Source of the DNA: Paenalcaligenes hominis_A
Lineage (GTDB): Bacteria > Pseudomonadota > Gammaproteobacteria > Burkholderiales > Burkholderiaceae_B
Direction: 5' to 3'
NCBI RefSeq assembly: GCF_041359055.1
Contig: NZ_JBGJKZ010000003.1
Span: forward strand, 511,489-575,488
Length of the DNA stretch: 64,000 bases
Below the pieces are notes generated by a model. It was given only the letters and a program-made list of their open reading frames with translations. It searched no databases and was not told the DNA's origin. Every line of letters begins with the position of its first letter. The stretch's first letter is position 1. The position numbers were made by a program, and so were the translations under genes. Below are positions 33,733-42,343 of this stretch, piece by piece.

Positions 33733-35259
33733 ATGGATATCTTCGCTAATTTTTTTCAAGTATTCGATGCAGGCGTTAGTCATGTGTTTACGCCAGCCTC
33801 TTTATTGTATATAGCTTTAGGGACGTTAGTTGGTTTAGCTTTTGGTGCCTTGCCTGGACTTTCCTCAACCATGGCACTAGCTATTTTTACTCCTCTTACA
33901 TTTGGGCTATTGCCTAGTGAAGCTATTGTTTTTCTTATAGCGGTATTTATTTCTTCTGTTTATGCGGGGGATTTAACCTCTATCTTGGTCAATATACCAG
34001 GTACGCCATCTTCTATTGCAACAGGTTTTGATGGGTATCCAATGACTAAAAAAGGTGAAGCTGGTCGAGCCATAGGAGTAAGCACTGTGGCTTCAGTTTT
34101 AGGGGGTGCTATAGGTCTAGTATTTCTTATTGGTTTCTCTCCTTTTTTAGTAGGTCTTGCTAGTTATTTTGGTACGTGGGAGTTTGCTCTTTTAGGCATG
34201 TTTGCTCTCACAATGATAGCGCTCATTAATGAGTCCACTATGCTAAGAGGCTTGATCGGCGGTGTCATCGGTTTGCTTATTGCTTGTGTTGGTGCGGATG
34301 TAATGACGGCTTACCCGCGTTTAGCATTTAACTCCGATGATTTGGCTGGCGGCATCGATATGATTGTTTTTATGGTGGGGCTTTTTGGTTTCTCCGAGAT
34401 TTTTAGTCAACTAGAAGAATCCGAAAGACCAGCTATTAAACAAAAGATAGGAAAGATTTTTTCTTCAGTTGGATCAGTACTGCGATGTGGCAAAGCACTG
34501 ACTCAAAGTAGCCTTTTAGGAGTAGGCATCGGTGTGCTACCAGGGGCAGGGGCATCAGTCGCCACCATCGCCGCTTATGGTTTATCCAAACGTACCTCTA
34601 AGCATCCAGAGGAGTACGGAAAAGGATCGGTAGAAGGTTTGACTGCAGCGACTTCCGCAGCCAATGCCAGTGTAGGAGGGGCATTAGTTCCTATGATGAC
34701 CTTGGGTATTCCTGGTGACCCGATGACTGCTGTTTTAATTGGGGCTTTGATGATCCATGGTCTTGCCCCAGGTCCTTCTTTGTTTACCAAAGCTCCAGAG
34801 ATTGTGTCCGGTATTTATTTAGGCTACATGGTTGCTTTGGTTTTTATGTTGATTTTTGGTTTGCTGTTAGCACGACCTTTTGCCCGACTTATCGCCTTGC
34901 CTAGATACCTAGTGCTGCCAGCGATTATGGTTTTATGTATTTTAGGCGCTTACTCCATCCAAAACAGTATTTTTGATGTAGGCATTGCCGTTGTTGCTGG
35001 GTTTATCGGTTATTTGCTGAAAAAGGTCGGTATTTATCCTGCGCCCATTATCCTTGGGGTCGTGCTTGGTCCCATGATTGAAACGAATTTTCGACGTGCC
35101 ATTATGCTAGGCGACGGCGACTATAGTTTGTTTTTTACTCGTCCTTTAAGTTTGGCTTTGATTATGGCGATTGTTTTAGCCATTATTGCACCGCCTTTAA
35201 TAAAAGGTTTAAGAGCGGGATTAAAGGGAAATAGGGCAAAAATAGCCAGTGTGTCGTGA
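33733..35259 (+). CDS. TTT large membrane subunit (TctA family)
   Basis: 508 residues from ATG 33733 (TTG 33721 overlaps the TctB stop). About 11-12 membrane helices. Two TctA signature loops are visible: GALPGLSSTMALAIFTPLTFGL with VNIPGTPSSIATGFDGYPM, and GVLPGAGASVATIAAYGLSK with TLGIPGDPMTAVLIGALMIHGLAPGP. The transporter imports carboxylates with cations. Belongs with the receptor at 32189. Confidence 0.94.
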   Translation: MDIFANFFQVFDAGVSHVFTPASLLYIALGTLVGLAFGALPGLSSTMALAIFTPLTFGLLPSEAIVFLIAVFISSVYAGDLTSILVNIPGTPSSIATGFDGYPMTKKGEAGRAIGVSTVASVLGGAIGLVFLIGFSPFLVGLASYFGTWEFALLGMFALTMIALINESTMLRGLIGGVIGLLIACVGADVMTAYPRLAFNSDDLAGGIDMIVFMVGLFGFSEIFSQLEESERPAIKQKIGKIFSSVGSVLRCGKALTQSSLLGVGIGVLPGAGASVATIAAYGLSKRTSKHPEEYGKGSVEGLTAATSAANASVGGALVPMMTLGIPGDPMTAVLIGALMIHGLAPGPSLFTKAPEIVSGIYLGYMVALVFMLIFGLLLARPFARLIALPRYLVLPAIMVLCILGAYSIQNSIFDVGIAVVAGFIGYLLKKVGIYPAPIILGVVLGPMIETNFRRAIMLGDGDYSLFFTRPLSLALIMAIVLAIIAPPLIKGLRAGLKGNRAKIASVS

Positions 35260-35286
35260 TTCAAAAGCAAAAATCTAGGAGGCAGT

Positions 35287-35643
35287 ATGACTATAAAGCG
35301 GGTGGAAATGGGTCCACGTATGTCTAAAGCTGTAATTCATAATGGGGTGGTATATATCTCAGGACAGGTTCCCCAACAGACTTTAGCAGAGGGTTTTGAG
35401 GCACAAGTTAAAGAGGTGCTACATTTAATCGATACCATTTTGTCTAGTGTTGGCTGTTCACGGGCATCGCTATTATCCGTTTCGATTTCTTTAGCTGATG
35501 TGGGTGATTTTGATGTACTAAATGCGGTATGGGAAGAGTGGGTAGATCAAGAAAACAAACCAGCACGCATTACGGTGGGTGCTACGCTTTCTTCTCCGGA
35601 ATTTAGGGTGGAGATCGGAGCAATCGCAGCAGCTAAGGATTAA
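35287..35643 (+). CDS. RidA/YjgF/UK114-family protein
   Basis: 118 residues after a strong AGGAGG. VVYISGQVP, VLHLIDTILSSVGCS and PARITVGATLSSPEFRVEIGAIAA fit the family. The Arg (in PARIT) and Glu (in VEIGA) that RidA uses for imine hydrolysis are present. RidA-like proteins release ammonia from reactive enamines/imines. In this operon it may handle an unstable nitrogen-containing intermediate of the pyridine pathway (inference). Eight bases upstream of the amidohydrolase. Confidence 0.85.
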   Translation: MTIKRVEMGPRMSKAVIHNGVVYISGQVPQQTLAEGFEAQVKEVLHLIDTILSSVGCSRASLLSVSISLADVGDFDVLNAVWEEWVDQENKPARITVGATLSSPEFRVEIGAIAAAKD

Positions 35644-35650
35644 TTTACGT

Positions 35651-36625
35651 ATGAGTAAAGTAGGTTTTATCTCGTTGGGCGGGACGATTAGTATGGAGCA
35701 AAGCGCCAAGGGCAGAATCCCGAAATTAGGCGCTTCGAGCCTCCTTCAAACCCTACCGCAATTAAGCGATATCGAAGTCATAACGTATGAAACGCCGATG
35801 ATGCCTGGTGCGTCGCTTGATTTAAAGTTAATCAATAACATTGCTCAGCTAATAAATAGCGCCTTAGAAGAGGTGGATGCCATAGTGCTAGCTCAAGGCA
35901 CCGATACGATAGAGGAGACTGCTTTTCTTTTAAGTTTATTAACCCGTTCAGATAAACCCATCGTGGTTACAGGGGCGATGAGAGGAGCGGATGCGGTTAG
36001 TAGTGATGGTCCTGCTAATTTAATGAATGCTTTTCTTATTGCCAGTACCAAGGGTGTATGTGATTTAGGCGTGGTGGTCGCTTTGAATGAGGAAATTCAT
36101 TCGCCTTATTTCGTGACAAAAACTCATACCAGTTCGTTAGGGGCTTTTGAGTCTTACGATGTAGGGCCAATAGGATTTATAAGTGAAGGGGTAGTCAATA
36201 TAACTTCCTTGCCGCGTTTACCTCGTTTTCCTAACTCGAGTTCTATCGAGAGAGCCTTCCCTGCAGTGGGTCTAATTAAAGCCAGCTTAGGAGAAGATGC
36301 AAGAGTTCTAGAGGCCGCCGCAGAGTTAGGCTACGAAGGTTTAGTCATAGAGGCTACCGGAGCAGGACACCTTTCTGAAAAATGGGTCAAGCCATTAGCA
36401 GATTTAGCTCAAAAAATGCCAGTGGTCTTAGCCACTCGCGTGCCTAAAGGCAAGGTGCATACTCGAACTTATGGGTTCTCAGGGTCAGAAATGGATCTTC
36501 TAAGCCGTGATTTATTACCTTCAGGTTATTTATGCGCTTTGAAGGCTCGCTTATTGTTAATCGTGTTACTAGCTCAAAACAAGAAAAGAGAGGAGATTAA
36601 GCGCATGTTTTATCAGGTCTATTAA
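35651..36625 (+). CDS. L-asparaginase-family amidohydrolase
   Basis: 324 residues from ATG 35651; an earlier in-frame ATG would overlap the RidA gene by 65 bases and is unlikely. The first nucleophile Thr lies in SLGGTISM, the second catalytic set in LAQGTDTIEETAF, and VVTGAMRGADAVSSDGPANL completes the family pattern (Ser, Thr, Asp, Lys site). No signal peptide. The family hydrolyses asparagine, glutamine or other amides. In this operon an amide of the pyridine pathway, or of its maleamate end, is a reasonable guess; asparagine itself is the alternative. Confidence 0.85.
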   Translation: MSKVGFISLGGTISMEQSAKGRIPKLGASSLLQTLPQLSDIEVITYETPMMPGASLDLKLINNIAQLINSALEEVDAIVLAQGTDTIEETAFLLSLLTRSDKPIVVTGAMRGADAVSSDGPANLMNAFLIASTKGVCDLGVVVALNEEIHSPYFVTKTHTSSLGAFESYDVGPIGFISEGVVNITSLPRLPRFPNSSSIERAFPAVGLIKASLGEDARVLEAAAELGYEGLVIEATGAGHLSEKWVKPLADLAQKMPVVLATRVPKGKVHTRTYGFSGSEMDLLSRDLLPSGYLCALKARLLLIVLLAQNKKREEIKRMFYQVY

Positions 36626-36724
36626 ATACCTTTATTTGAAAGAGGCGCATAAAAACGCTGATTTTTTTATGATTTAAATTATTTGTACGTAAAATTAATT
36701 GTTGTAGATAAAAGGAAATTCAAG

Positions 36725-37921
36725 ATGAGTAAAAACATGAAGATTGCAATTATTGGCGGTGGGATTGGGGGCGTAGCCGTTGCCGCAGCTCTGCAACAGA
36801 AAGGAATGAAAACTCATATTTTCGAGCGGGCAGCTGAGTTTGGCGAGATTGGGGCCGGCATTCAAGTTACCCCAAACGCTGTAAAGGTATTAAATGAACT
36901 TGGACTAGCAGACGATTTAAAGCAGATCGGTTTTCTGCCTGAGGCTTTGGTAGGAAGAAACTGGGAGAACGCGAGAGAATTGTTTCGGATTCCCTTAAAG
37001 GAAGTGTGTCCTGACCTGTATGGAGCTGATTTTTATCATGTTCATCGGGCTGACTTACATCGTATTTTAACTAAAAAGATAGGTGACTCAGAGGTAAGTT
37101 TTTCTAAGGTATGTGTAGGCGCACGCCAAGAAGGGGATAAAGTTATTGCTGAATTTGCAGACGGCTCTGAGTTTGAAGCGGATTTACTGATAGGGGCTGA
37201 TGGAGTACGATCTGTAATAAGAACGCATTTATTTGGAGAAGATAAACCTAGCTTTACAGGGCATATGTGCTACCGTGCTCTTGTTCCTTTCGAGGAAATG
37301 CCTTCTTATGTCGCGCCGGAATCATCGTTCTGGTTAGGCCCCAAGGGTCACGTTGTAACCTATTACGTAAGTGGTGGGAAAGAGGTGAATATTGTAGCGG
37401 TTAAAGAGACGAAAGAGTGGGTGGAGGAATCGTGGAACGCACGTAGCACACGAGAGGAAATGTTATCGGATTTTGAAGGATGGCATGATAATCTGATACA
37501 TTTATTTAAAGATGCTCAAGAAGTTTATCGCTGGGGGTTGTTTGACCGAGATCCAAGTGAAACCTGGACTAAGGGACGGATTACCTTATTAGGAGACGCT
37601 GCACACCCTATGTTACCTTTTTTGTCTCAGGGGGCAGCCATGGCTATCGAGGATGCCTATGTTTTAGCTAGCGCTTTATCTCAATCCCCAGACAATCTTA
37701 CAAAAGCTTTAGAGCACTATGAAGCTGAGAGAATACCCCGAACAAGCCGAGTACAGCTTGAAGCCAGAGAACGCGGGCGTACCTACCATGTATCTTCCAG
37801 AGAAGAGTTAGAAGAGCGTGACCGCGCTTATCAAGAGCAGCAAAAACGTGATCCGCACGCTGGTGGTATTAAAGCAAATTGGGTGTATGAGTATAATGCG
37901 ACTGATTTTAAAATAGCATAA
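36725..37921 (+). CDS. FAD-dependent aromatic monooxygenase (salicylate hydroxylase-like; candidate 5-hydroxypicolinate or 6-hydroxynicotinate monooxygenase)
   Basis: 398 residues from ATG 36725, with AAGGA 8 bases upstream. Class A flavoprotein: KIAIIGGGIGGVAVAAAL (FAD-binding GxGxxG), LIGADGVRSVIR (DG motif) and LLGDAAHPMLPFLSQGAAMAIEDA (GD motif). Overall it looks closer to salicylate 1-hydroxylase than to NicC. Such enzymes can hydroxylate a carboxyl-bearing ring carbon and release CO2. Exactly this chemistry makes 2,5-dihydroxypyridine from 5-hydroxypicolinate (HpaM of Alcaligenes faecalis) or from 6-hydroxynicotinate (NicC). It shares a cluster with NicX/NicD/NicF homologs. Confidence 0.82.
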   Translation: MSKNMKIAIIGGGIGGVAVAAALQQKGMKTHIFERAAEFGEIGAGIQVTPNAVKVLNELGLADDLKQIGFLPEALVGRNWENARELFRIPLKEVCPDLYGADFYHVHRADLHRILTKKIGDSEVSFSKVCVGARQEGDKVIAEFADGSEFEADLLIGADGVRSVIRTHLFGEDKPSFTGHMCYRALVPFEEMPSYVAPESSFWLGPKGHVVTYYVSGGKEVNIVAVKETKEWVEESWNARSTREEMLSDFEGWHDNLIHLFKDAQEVYRWGLFDRDPSETWTKGRITLLGDAAHPMLPFLSQGAAMAIEDAYVLASALSQSPDNLTKALEHYEAERIPRTSRVQLEARERGRTYHVSSREELEERDRAYQEQQKRDPHAGGIKANWVYEYNATDFKIA

Positions 37922-37928
37922 GCTTTCT

Positions 37929-37961
37929 AGAGATGGGTCGGTTTTTTGACCCATCTCTTTC
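37929..37961 (+). terminator. Terminator after the FAD monooxygenase gene
   Basis: A perfect 11-bp stem (AGAGATGGGTC / GACCCATCTCT) with an 8-base T-rich loop, followed by a TTCTCTC tract. The U-run is imperfect, so termination may be partial and allow read-through into the TetR gene. Confidence 0.7.
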
Positions 37962-38033
37962 TCTCATCTGGTCTTCTTCTTTAGCTTAATTAATTTCATT
38001 ATGTTTTATTGCTGATAATAACTAATTTAAACT

Positions 38034-38720
38034 ATGTTTTCTGTTGAACAAAAAAATAAGCCAAGACGCCCAGGTCGACCAGAGGGAGTTACGCATACAC
38101 GTGAAGGAATATTAACCGCAGCTGAACATGTGTTTGCTGAGAAAGGTTTTTCCGCACCTCTTAGAGAGGTGGCTCAAAAAGCAAAAACAACGACCTCGCT
38201 TATCAATTATTATTTTGAATCCAAGTTAGGCTTAATCGAAGCATTACTCCTTTCACGAGGAGAAGCTATTACTAAAGATCGTATGGAGCGGTTAAAAAGT
38301 CTTTTATCTCAAGACACACCGCCTACAGCTGAAGAGTTAGTTAAAGCTTTTCTAATCCCTATTACAGAGATGCGCCGAACTCCGGCTACAAGACGCTATT
38401 TAAAATTACAGTCTTGGCTTCACATGGAGCCGTCAGAGTATGCTTTTATTTTACGCCGCAAGCTCTATCAAGAAGCAACGGAAGCTTATACAGCCGCTTT
38501 GATTACAGCACTACCTGATACCCCTCCAGAAGTGATCTACTGGCGATATATCTTAACGGTAGGGGCCTACTTATATGCTGCATCCGACACTAATCGTTTA
38601 GAGGAAATTAGTGGTGGGCTTTGTAATCCTGATGATACAGATGAGCTAGCTAGACAAGTGACTGCTTTCGTTTCTGGGGGCTTTATGGGGGCAGCCCCTA
38701 AAAAAGAGACGGGAGATTGA
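38034..38720 (+). CDS. TetR/AcrR-family regulator
   Basis: 228 residues. After a basic, proline-rich start, the DNA-binding domain covers about 20-70: ILTAAEHVFAEKGFSAPLREVAQKA, with recognition helix TTSLINYYFESKLGLIEALL. The C-terminal two thirds are the variable ligand domain. It is the last gene of the pyridine block and probably senses a pathway acid. The palindrome at 31981 is a candidate target. Confidence 0.88.
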   Translation: MFSVEQKNKPRRPGRPEGVTHTREGILTAAEHVFAEKGFSAPLREVAQKAKTTTSLINYYFESKLGLIEALLLSRGEAITKDRMERLKSLLSQDTPPTAEELVKAFLIPITEMRRTPATRRYLKLQSWLHMEPSEYAFILRRKLYQEATEAYTAALITALPDTPPEVIYWRYILTVGAYLYAASDTNRLEEISGGLCNPDDTDELARQVTAFVSGGFMGAAPKKETGD

Positions 38721-39002
38721 TTAACCTTTTTTCTGCCTACAGAAAAAGATGTTCCTACGACGCTCAGGCGTAGCATTGTCTTGTCCTGAACAGGTGGTCG
38801 CTGAGACTCCTGTTACAGTAACTCGACTACGAGCCAAGTTTTTCAGTGATTTGTAGCGTATACGCTTTTTGTGTTGAGTTATATTGTCATTTGGAAATGT
38901 AAGGTGCACTGACATTTTATAGTAGCCATATTCTGGCACGAGTCTGCACAAGAAGCTAAACATCAAATTCTTTGCCTCGTTTTTTAAGGTGACGTATCTT
39001 TA

Positions 39003-39052
39003 ATCCATAAGCGCCCAGTTAAAATGTGTGAACTGGGCGCTTATTTTTTATT
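39003..39052 (+). terminator. Rho-independent terminator with repeated stem sequence
   Basis: Stem TAAGCGCCCAGTT / AACTGGGCGCTTA (13 bp, perfect) with a 10-base loop, followed by TTTTTTATTTT. The same stem, in a near-identical copy, follows the ABC operon at 61681. Confidence 0.88.
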
Positions 39053-39283
39053 TTGACTCCTTGGTAGGCTAACAGTATGCGGCGATAGAGGGTTGATGCG
39101 TTTTCTTTTGGAAATGTTTTCATTTGCTGAAGCTAAGGTTTAGTGTTGCTCTTTACTTGCCCTTAGAAGTACCTTGAGTAAAAAGGTGTCTAATTAACTG
39201 TGCGCATAACTTTTCAGTCAATGTTTTGCTCTCTATGGAAATTAGGCACGGTCAGAGGAAATACAGCACAGGTCTACGTACAT

Positions 39284-39312
39284 AAAAAAAGCCCTAAACA
39301 ACTAGGGCTAAT
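39284..39312 (-). terminator. Rho-independent terminator of the TTT/aldolase operon
   Basis: Read on the minus strand: stem AGCCCTA / TAGGGCT, a 6-base loop and then TTTTTTTA. It lies about 20 bases after the stop codon of the TctA gene. Confidence 0.85.
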
Positions 39313-39332
39313 GAATAAGGGCATAATAATTT

Positions 39333-40841
39333 TTATGGTTGTGTAGCCATTTGCCGATAGTGGGATTTAAGACCAGACCAAAACCCCCAAATAGCAATTA
39401 GCAAGGTAATAATTAAAATTGTTAGGCTAATAGGGCGATCAATAAAGGTAGAGAGCTGGCCATCTGATAGCAACATAGAACGACGGAAATGTTGTTCAAT
39501 TAATGGCCCTAGCACAAAACCGAGTAGTAAAGGGGCCATAGGATACTGAAAGCATCGCAATATATAGCCAAATAGCCCAAAACCAGCAACGAGTAAAATA
39601 TCAATAACGCTGTAATTAACACTATAAGTGCCAATAGCAATAAACATTAATATAGCTGGGAATAGTAGGTGATAGGGAATAGTTAGGACGCGTACCCAGA
39701 CACCTATCAGAGGAATGTTTAGTATGACCAGTAGGATATTTCCAATCCAGAAACTCATTACTAAACCCCAAAATAGATCAGGTTGCTCCGTCATAAGCTG
39801 AGGACCCGGCGCTATGCCATGAATCATCAGAGCTCCTAGCATAAGCGCCATAGTGGGGCTGCCTGGCAAGCCTAAAGAAAGAGTGGGTATAAATGAGGTT
39901 TGGTCAGCGGCACTGTTAGCTGTTTCAGGGGCCATAATGCCCTCAATGGCTCCTTTACCAAAGTGGCTGGGTGTTTTAGAGCAGCGTTTTTCTATGGCAT
40001 AGGAAACAAAGGCGGCTAAAGAGGGACCTGTTCCAGGTAAGGTGCCAAAAAAAGAACCAATGCCTGCGCCACGAGCCATGGGTCCCCAAGAACGTTTGAT
40101 ATCATCTTTGTTTGGTTTCATGGCGGCGAAACTCAGCGTTTTTTGGTCCAAGTCTTTGGTGTTAACTTTACCAATGCTTGCTATTACCTCGGAAATTCCA
40201 AAAATACCCATAGCTAAAGCAATCAAACTAACGCCATCGCCTAGGTCAAGTAGACCAAAGATAAAGCGAGGGGTGCCTGTATAAATATCTGTACCTACCA
40301 TGCCAATGGTAACCCCAACTACCACCATTAAGAGCCCTTTTGTAAAGGAGCCATTCGATACGCTACTGGCGGCAACTAAACCTAAGAGCATTAAAGAAAA
40401 GTATTCTTGAGCAGAAAAAGACAGGGCATAGGCTGCAATAATAGGGGAAAAAAGCATGAGTAAAACAATGCCAATAGACCCACCAACCAAGGAGGCGATT
40501 GTGGTCATAAACAGAGCAACACCACCTCGACCTTGTTTTGTCATAGGGTAGCCATCTAGGCAGGTAATTGCATTGGTGGGAGAGCCTGGTACATTTAGAA
40601 GAATAGAGGCGGTACTACCACCGTAAGTCGTGCCATACCAAATTCCCGCTAGCATAATAAGTGCGGCTGTTGGTTCCATATGGAAAGTAATAGGAAACAA
40701 CATGGATATGGCAGCAAGTACCCCAACCCCTGGAATAACTCCTAGAAAAGTACCTACAAGCACCCCTAGAAAACAATATAAGAGGTTATTAAAGCTGAGG
40801 GCGACGCTTAAGCCTAATAGGGCGTTTGAGAATAAATCCAT
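39333..40841 (-). CDS. TTT large membrane subunit (TctA family), second system
   Basis: 502 residues, about 12 membrane helices. GVIPGVGVLAAISMLFPITF with LNVPGSPTNAITCLDGYPM, and GTLPGTGPSLAAFVSYAIEK with SLGLPGSPTMALMLGALMIHGIAPGP, are the two inverted TctA loops. The start overlaps the TctB stop by one base (TAATG). Last gene of a seven-gene minus-strand operon. It is a distinct paralog of the TctA at 33733, so two separate carboxylate importers lie in this window. Confidence 0.94.
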   Translation of the reverse strand: MDLFSNALLGLSVALSFNNLLYCFLGVLVGTFLGVIPGVGVLAAISMLFPITFHMEPTAALIMLAGIWYGTTYGGSTASILLNVPGSPTNAITCLDGYPMTKQGRGGVALFMTTIASLVGGSIGIVLLMLFSPIIAAYALSFSAQEYFSLMLLGLVAASSVSNGSFTKGLLMVVVGVTIGMVGTDIYTGTPRFIFGLLDLGDGVSLIALAMGIFGISEVIASIGKVNTKDLDQKTLSFAAMKPNKDDIKRSWGPMARGAGIGSFFGTLPGTGPSLAAFVSYAIEKRCSKTPSHFGKGAIEGIMAPETANSAADQTSFIPTLSLGLPGSPTMALMLGALMIHGIAPGPQLMTEQPDLFWGLVMSFWIGNILLVILNIPLIGVWVRVLTIPYHLLFPAILMFIAIGTYSVNYSVIDILLVAGFGLFGYILRCFQYPMAPLLLGFVLGPLIEQHFRRSMLLSDGQLSTFIDRPISLTILIITLLIAIWGFWSGLKSHYRQMATQP

Positions 40842-41290
40842 TATAGAACACCATGAATGAGGCTAAAGTTCATGCTAAGCATGACTTTGAAGATGAGATA
40901 GGCAATACAAAATAAGACAGCTGCTAATAGGAATTTTTTGGGCCAAGAGAACCTTTTTTCAGCTAATGAGGCAATTAGGACTAAAGAAAAAATAGCAGGG
41001 AGAGCTCCTAGGCGTTCAATGAGTAATGCAAAAGCAATAATAGAGAGGGTGACAAAAAAAGTAGTTCGTGTATTGAACTCTCGTTTTGGGGCTTGAATCC
41101 CAATACTTGAAATCGTAACAATGAGTCCTAGTAGAGCCATTGTGATGCCTAGAATGGCAGGGAAAAAGCCTGAACCCATGTTGGTGAGCTCACCCATATC
41201 GTAATTGCTGCGTGCATAGAAAAAAATGCCAAGACCAAGAAGTGAAAAAGCACTTCCAACGATCATATCTGCGCGGTCATTTTTCTTCAT
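40841..41290 (-). CDS. TTT small membrane subunit (TctB family), second system
   Basis: 149 residues from ATG 41290, with GGAG upstream; a GTG five codons earlier (41305) is possible. Four membrane segments. MGSGFFPAILGITMALLGLIVTISS is the typical TctB loop and second helix. It lies between the receptor and the TctA genes as in most TTT operons. Confidence 0.85.
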   Translation of the reverse strand: MKKNDRADMIVGSAFSLLGLGIFFYARSNYDMGELTNMGSGFFPAILGITMALLGLIVTISSIGIQAPKREFNTRTTFFVTLSIIAFALLIERLGALPAIFSLVLIASLAEKRFSWPKKFLLAAVLFCIAYLIFKVMLSMNFSLIHGVL

Positions 41291-41332
41291 TTTAGGAGTC
41301 TCCACTATCTGATTTTTATCTTGATTGAGGTC

Positions 41333-42307
41333 TTATTTGGTGATGTTGGCATCACGTAATACTTGGCCCCAACGTGGGTATTCTTCATTAAGCATGGCTT
41401 GGAACTCCTCTGGGCTGCTACCTAAAATCGTGCTGCCTTCGCGTTCAAAAGCATCAATTAACTCAGGGTCATTTAGAGCTGTGCGGATAGCGGCGTTGAG
41501 ACTAGTGACTGTTGCAGGATCTATATGAGCGGGGCCAATTACCGCTTTCCATTCGTTGACGTCATAGCCGTCATAGCCTAGCTCACTGATGGAAGGTACA
41601 TCTGGTAGAGCGGAGGTGCGTTCAGCTGAGGTGACGGCTAAAGGGCGTACTGAGCCAGCACGGATTTGTGATAAAGCGCTAGGTAAACTAGTGGCTACAA
41701 AACTTAAATGTCCCCCCATGGCTTCAGTAATAGCTTGAGTCGCTCCAGGATAAGGAATGTGGCGAATTTTGGTGTTACTCATTTGACCCAAGTACTCCAT
41801 AGCCAAATGGCTGACTGTGCCAATACCGGGAGTGCCGAGGGTTAAAGTCTTTCCTGATTTGGCATCGTTAAGAAGATCGTTCAGATTTGTATAAGGAGAT
41901 TGGTTGGCAACCACCACTACAACAGGTTGAGTAGCAATAACTGATATCAGACTGAAGTCTTCTAGAGAGTTGTAGCTAATGTCTTTGTTTAAGTTGGGGT
42001 TTATGGTCATGTTGGAGGTTTGTCCCATGGCCAGGGTATACCCGTCTGGGGTTTGGCGTGTTAAATAGCCTAAGCCGATGCTACCCGCCGCGCCAGGTCT
42101 ATTCTCCACCACAAAATTCCAATCACTGGTTTTGCTGATTTTATCGGTGAGCAATCGAGTGGTAATATCAGTACCGCCTCCAGGGGGATAAGGGACAACA
42201 AAATTAATGCTTTTTTCTGGGAATGAGTTAGCGTGAACTAAGGATAGAGCAGTCGATGCAAACAGACTGGCTCCAGCCAATAGACTAACGATTAATTTGG
42301 TTTTCAT
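41333..42307 (-). CDS. TTT receptor (Bug/TctC family), second system
   Basis: Periplasmic binding protein of 324 residues with a Sec signal (about 1-26, cleavage near VHANS). NFVVPYPPGGGTDITTRLL, FVVENRPGAAGSIGLGYL, and HIPYPGATQAITEAMGGHL are classic Bug motifs. The YPPGGGTD loop binds the carboxylate group of the ligand in this family. Ligand unknown; the operon suggests a di- or tricarboxylate. Confidence 0.93.
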   Translation of the reverse strand: MKTKLIVSLLAGASLFASTALSLVHANSFPEKSINFVVPYPPGGGTDITTRLLTDKISKTSDWNFVVENRPGAAGSIGLGYLTRQTPDGYTLAMGQTSNMTINPNLNKDISYNSLEDFSLISVIATQPVVVVVANQSPYTNLNDLLNDAKSGKTLTLGTPGIGTVSHLAMEYLGQMSNTKIRHIPYPGATQAITEAMGGHLSFVATSLPSALSQIRAGSVRPLAVTSAERTSALPDVPSISELGYDGYDVNEWKAVIGPAHIDPATVTSLNAAIRTALNDPELIDAFEREGSTILGSSPEEFQAMLNEEYPRWGQVLRDANITK

Positions 42308-42343
42308 GGTGTTTATCCTTGTCTCTATTTATTGTTTAAAAGG

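Larger units (their letters stand above)
38721..39332. other. 612-base intergenic region
   Basis: No convincing gene. Frames on both strands are broken or lack ribosome sites, and none of their translations matches a family I know. The region holds two terminators (39003-39050 and 39284-39312), which separate the plus-strand pyridine operon from the converging TTT/aldolase operon. The stretch 38740-39000 may be decayed coding sequence, but I cannot identify it. Confidence 0.5.

Noticed and set aside
38721..38966. Open frame of 81 residues on the minus strand after the TetR gene
   Set aside because: No ribosome site, no recognisable family, basic and Cys-rich composition typical of a chance frame.
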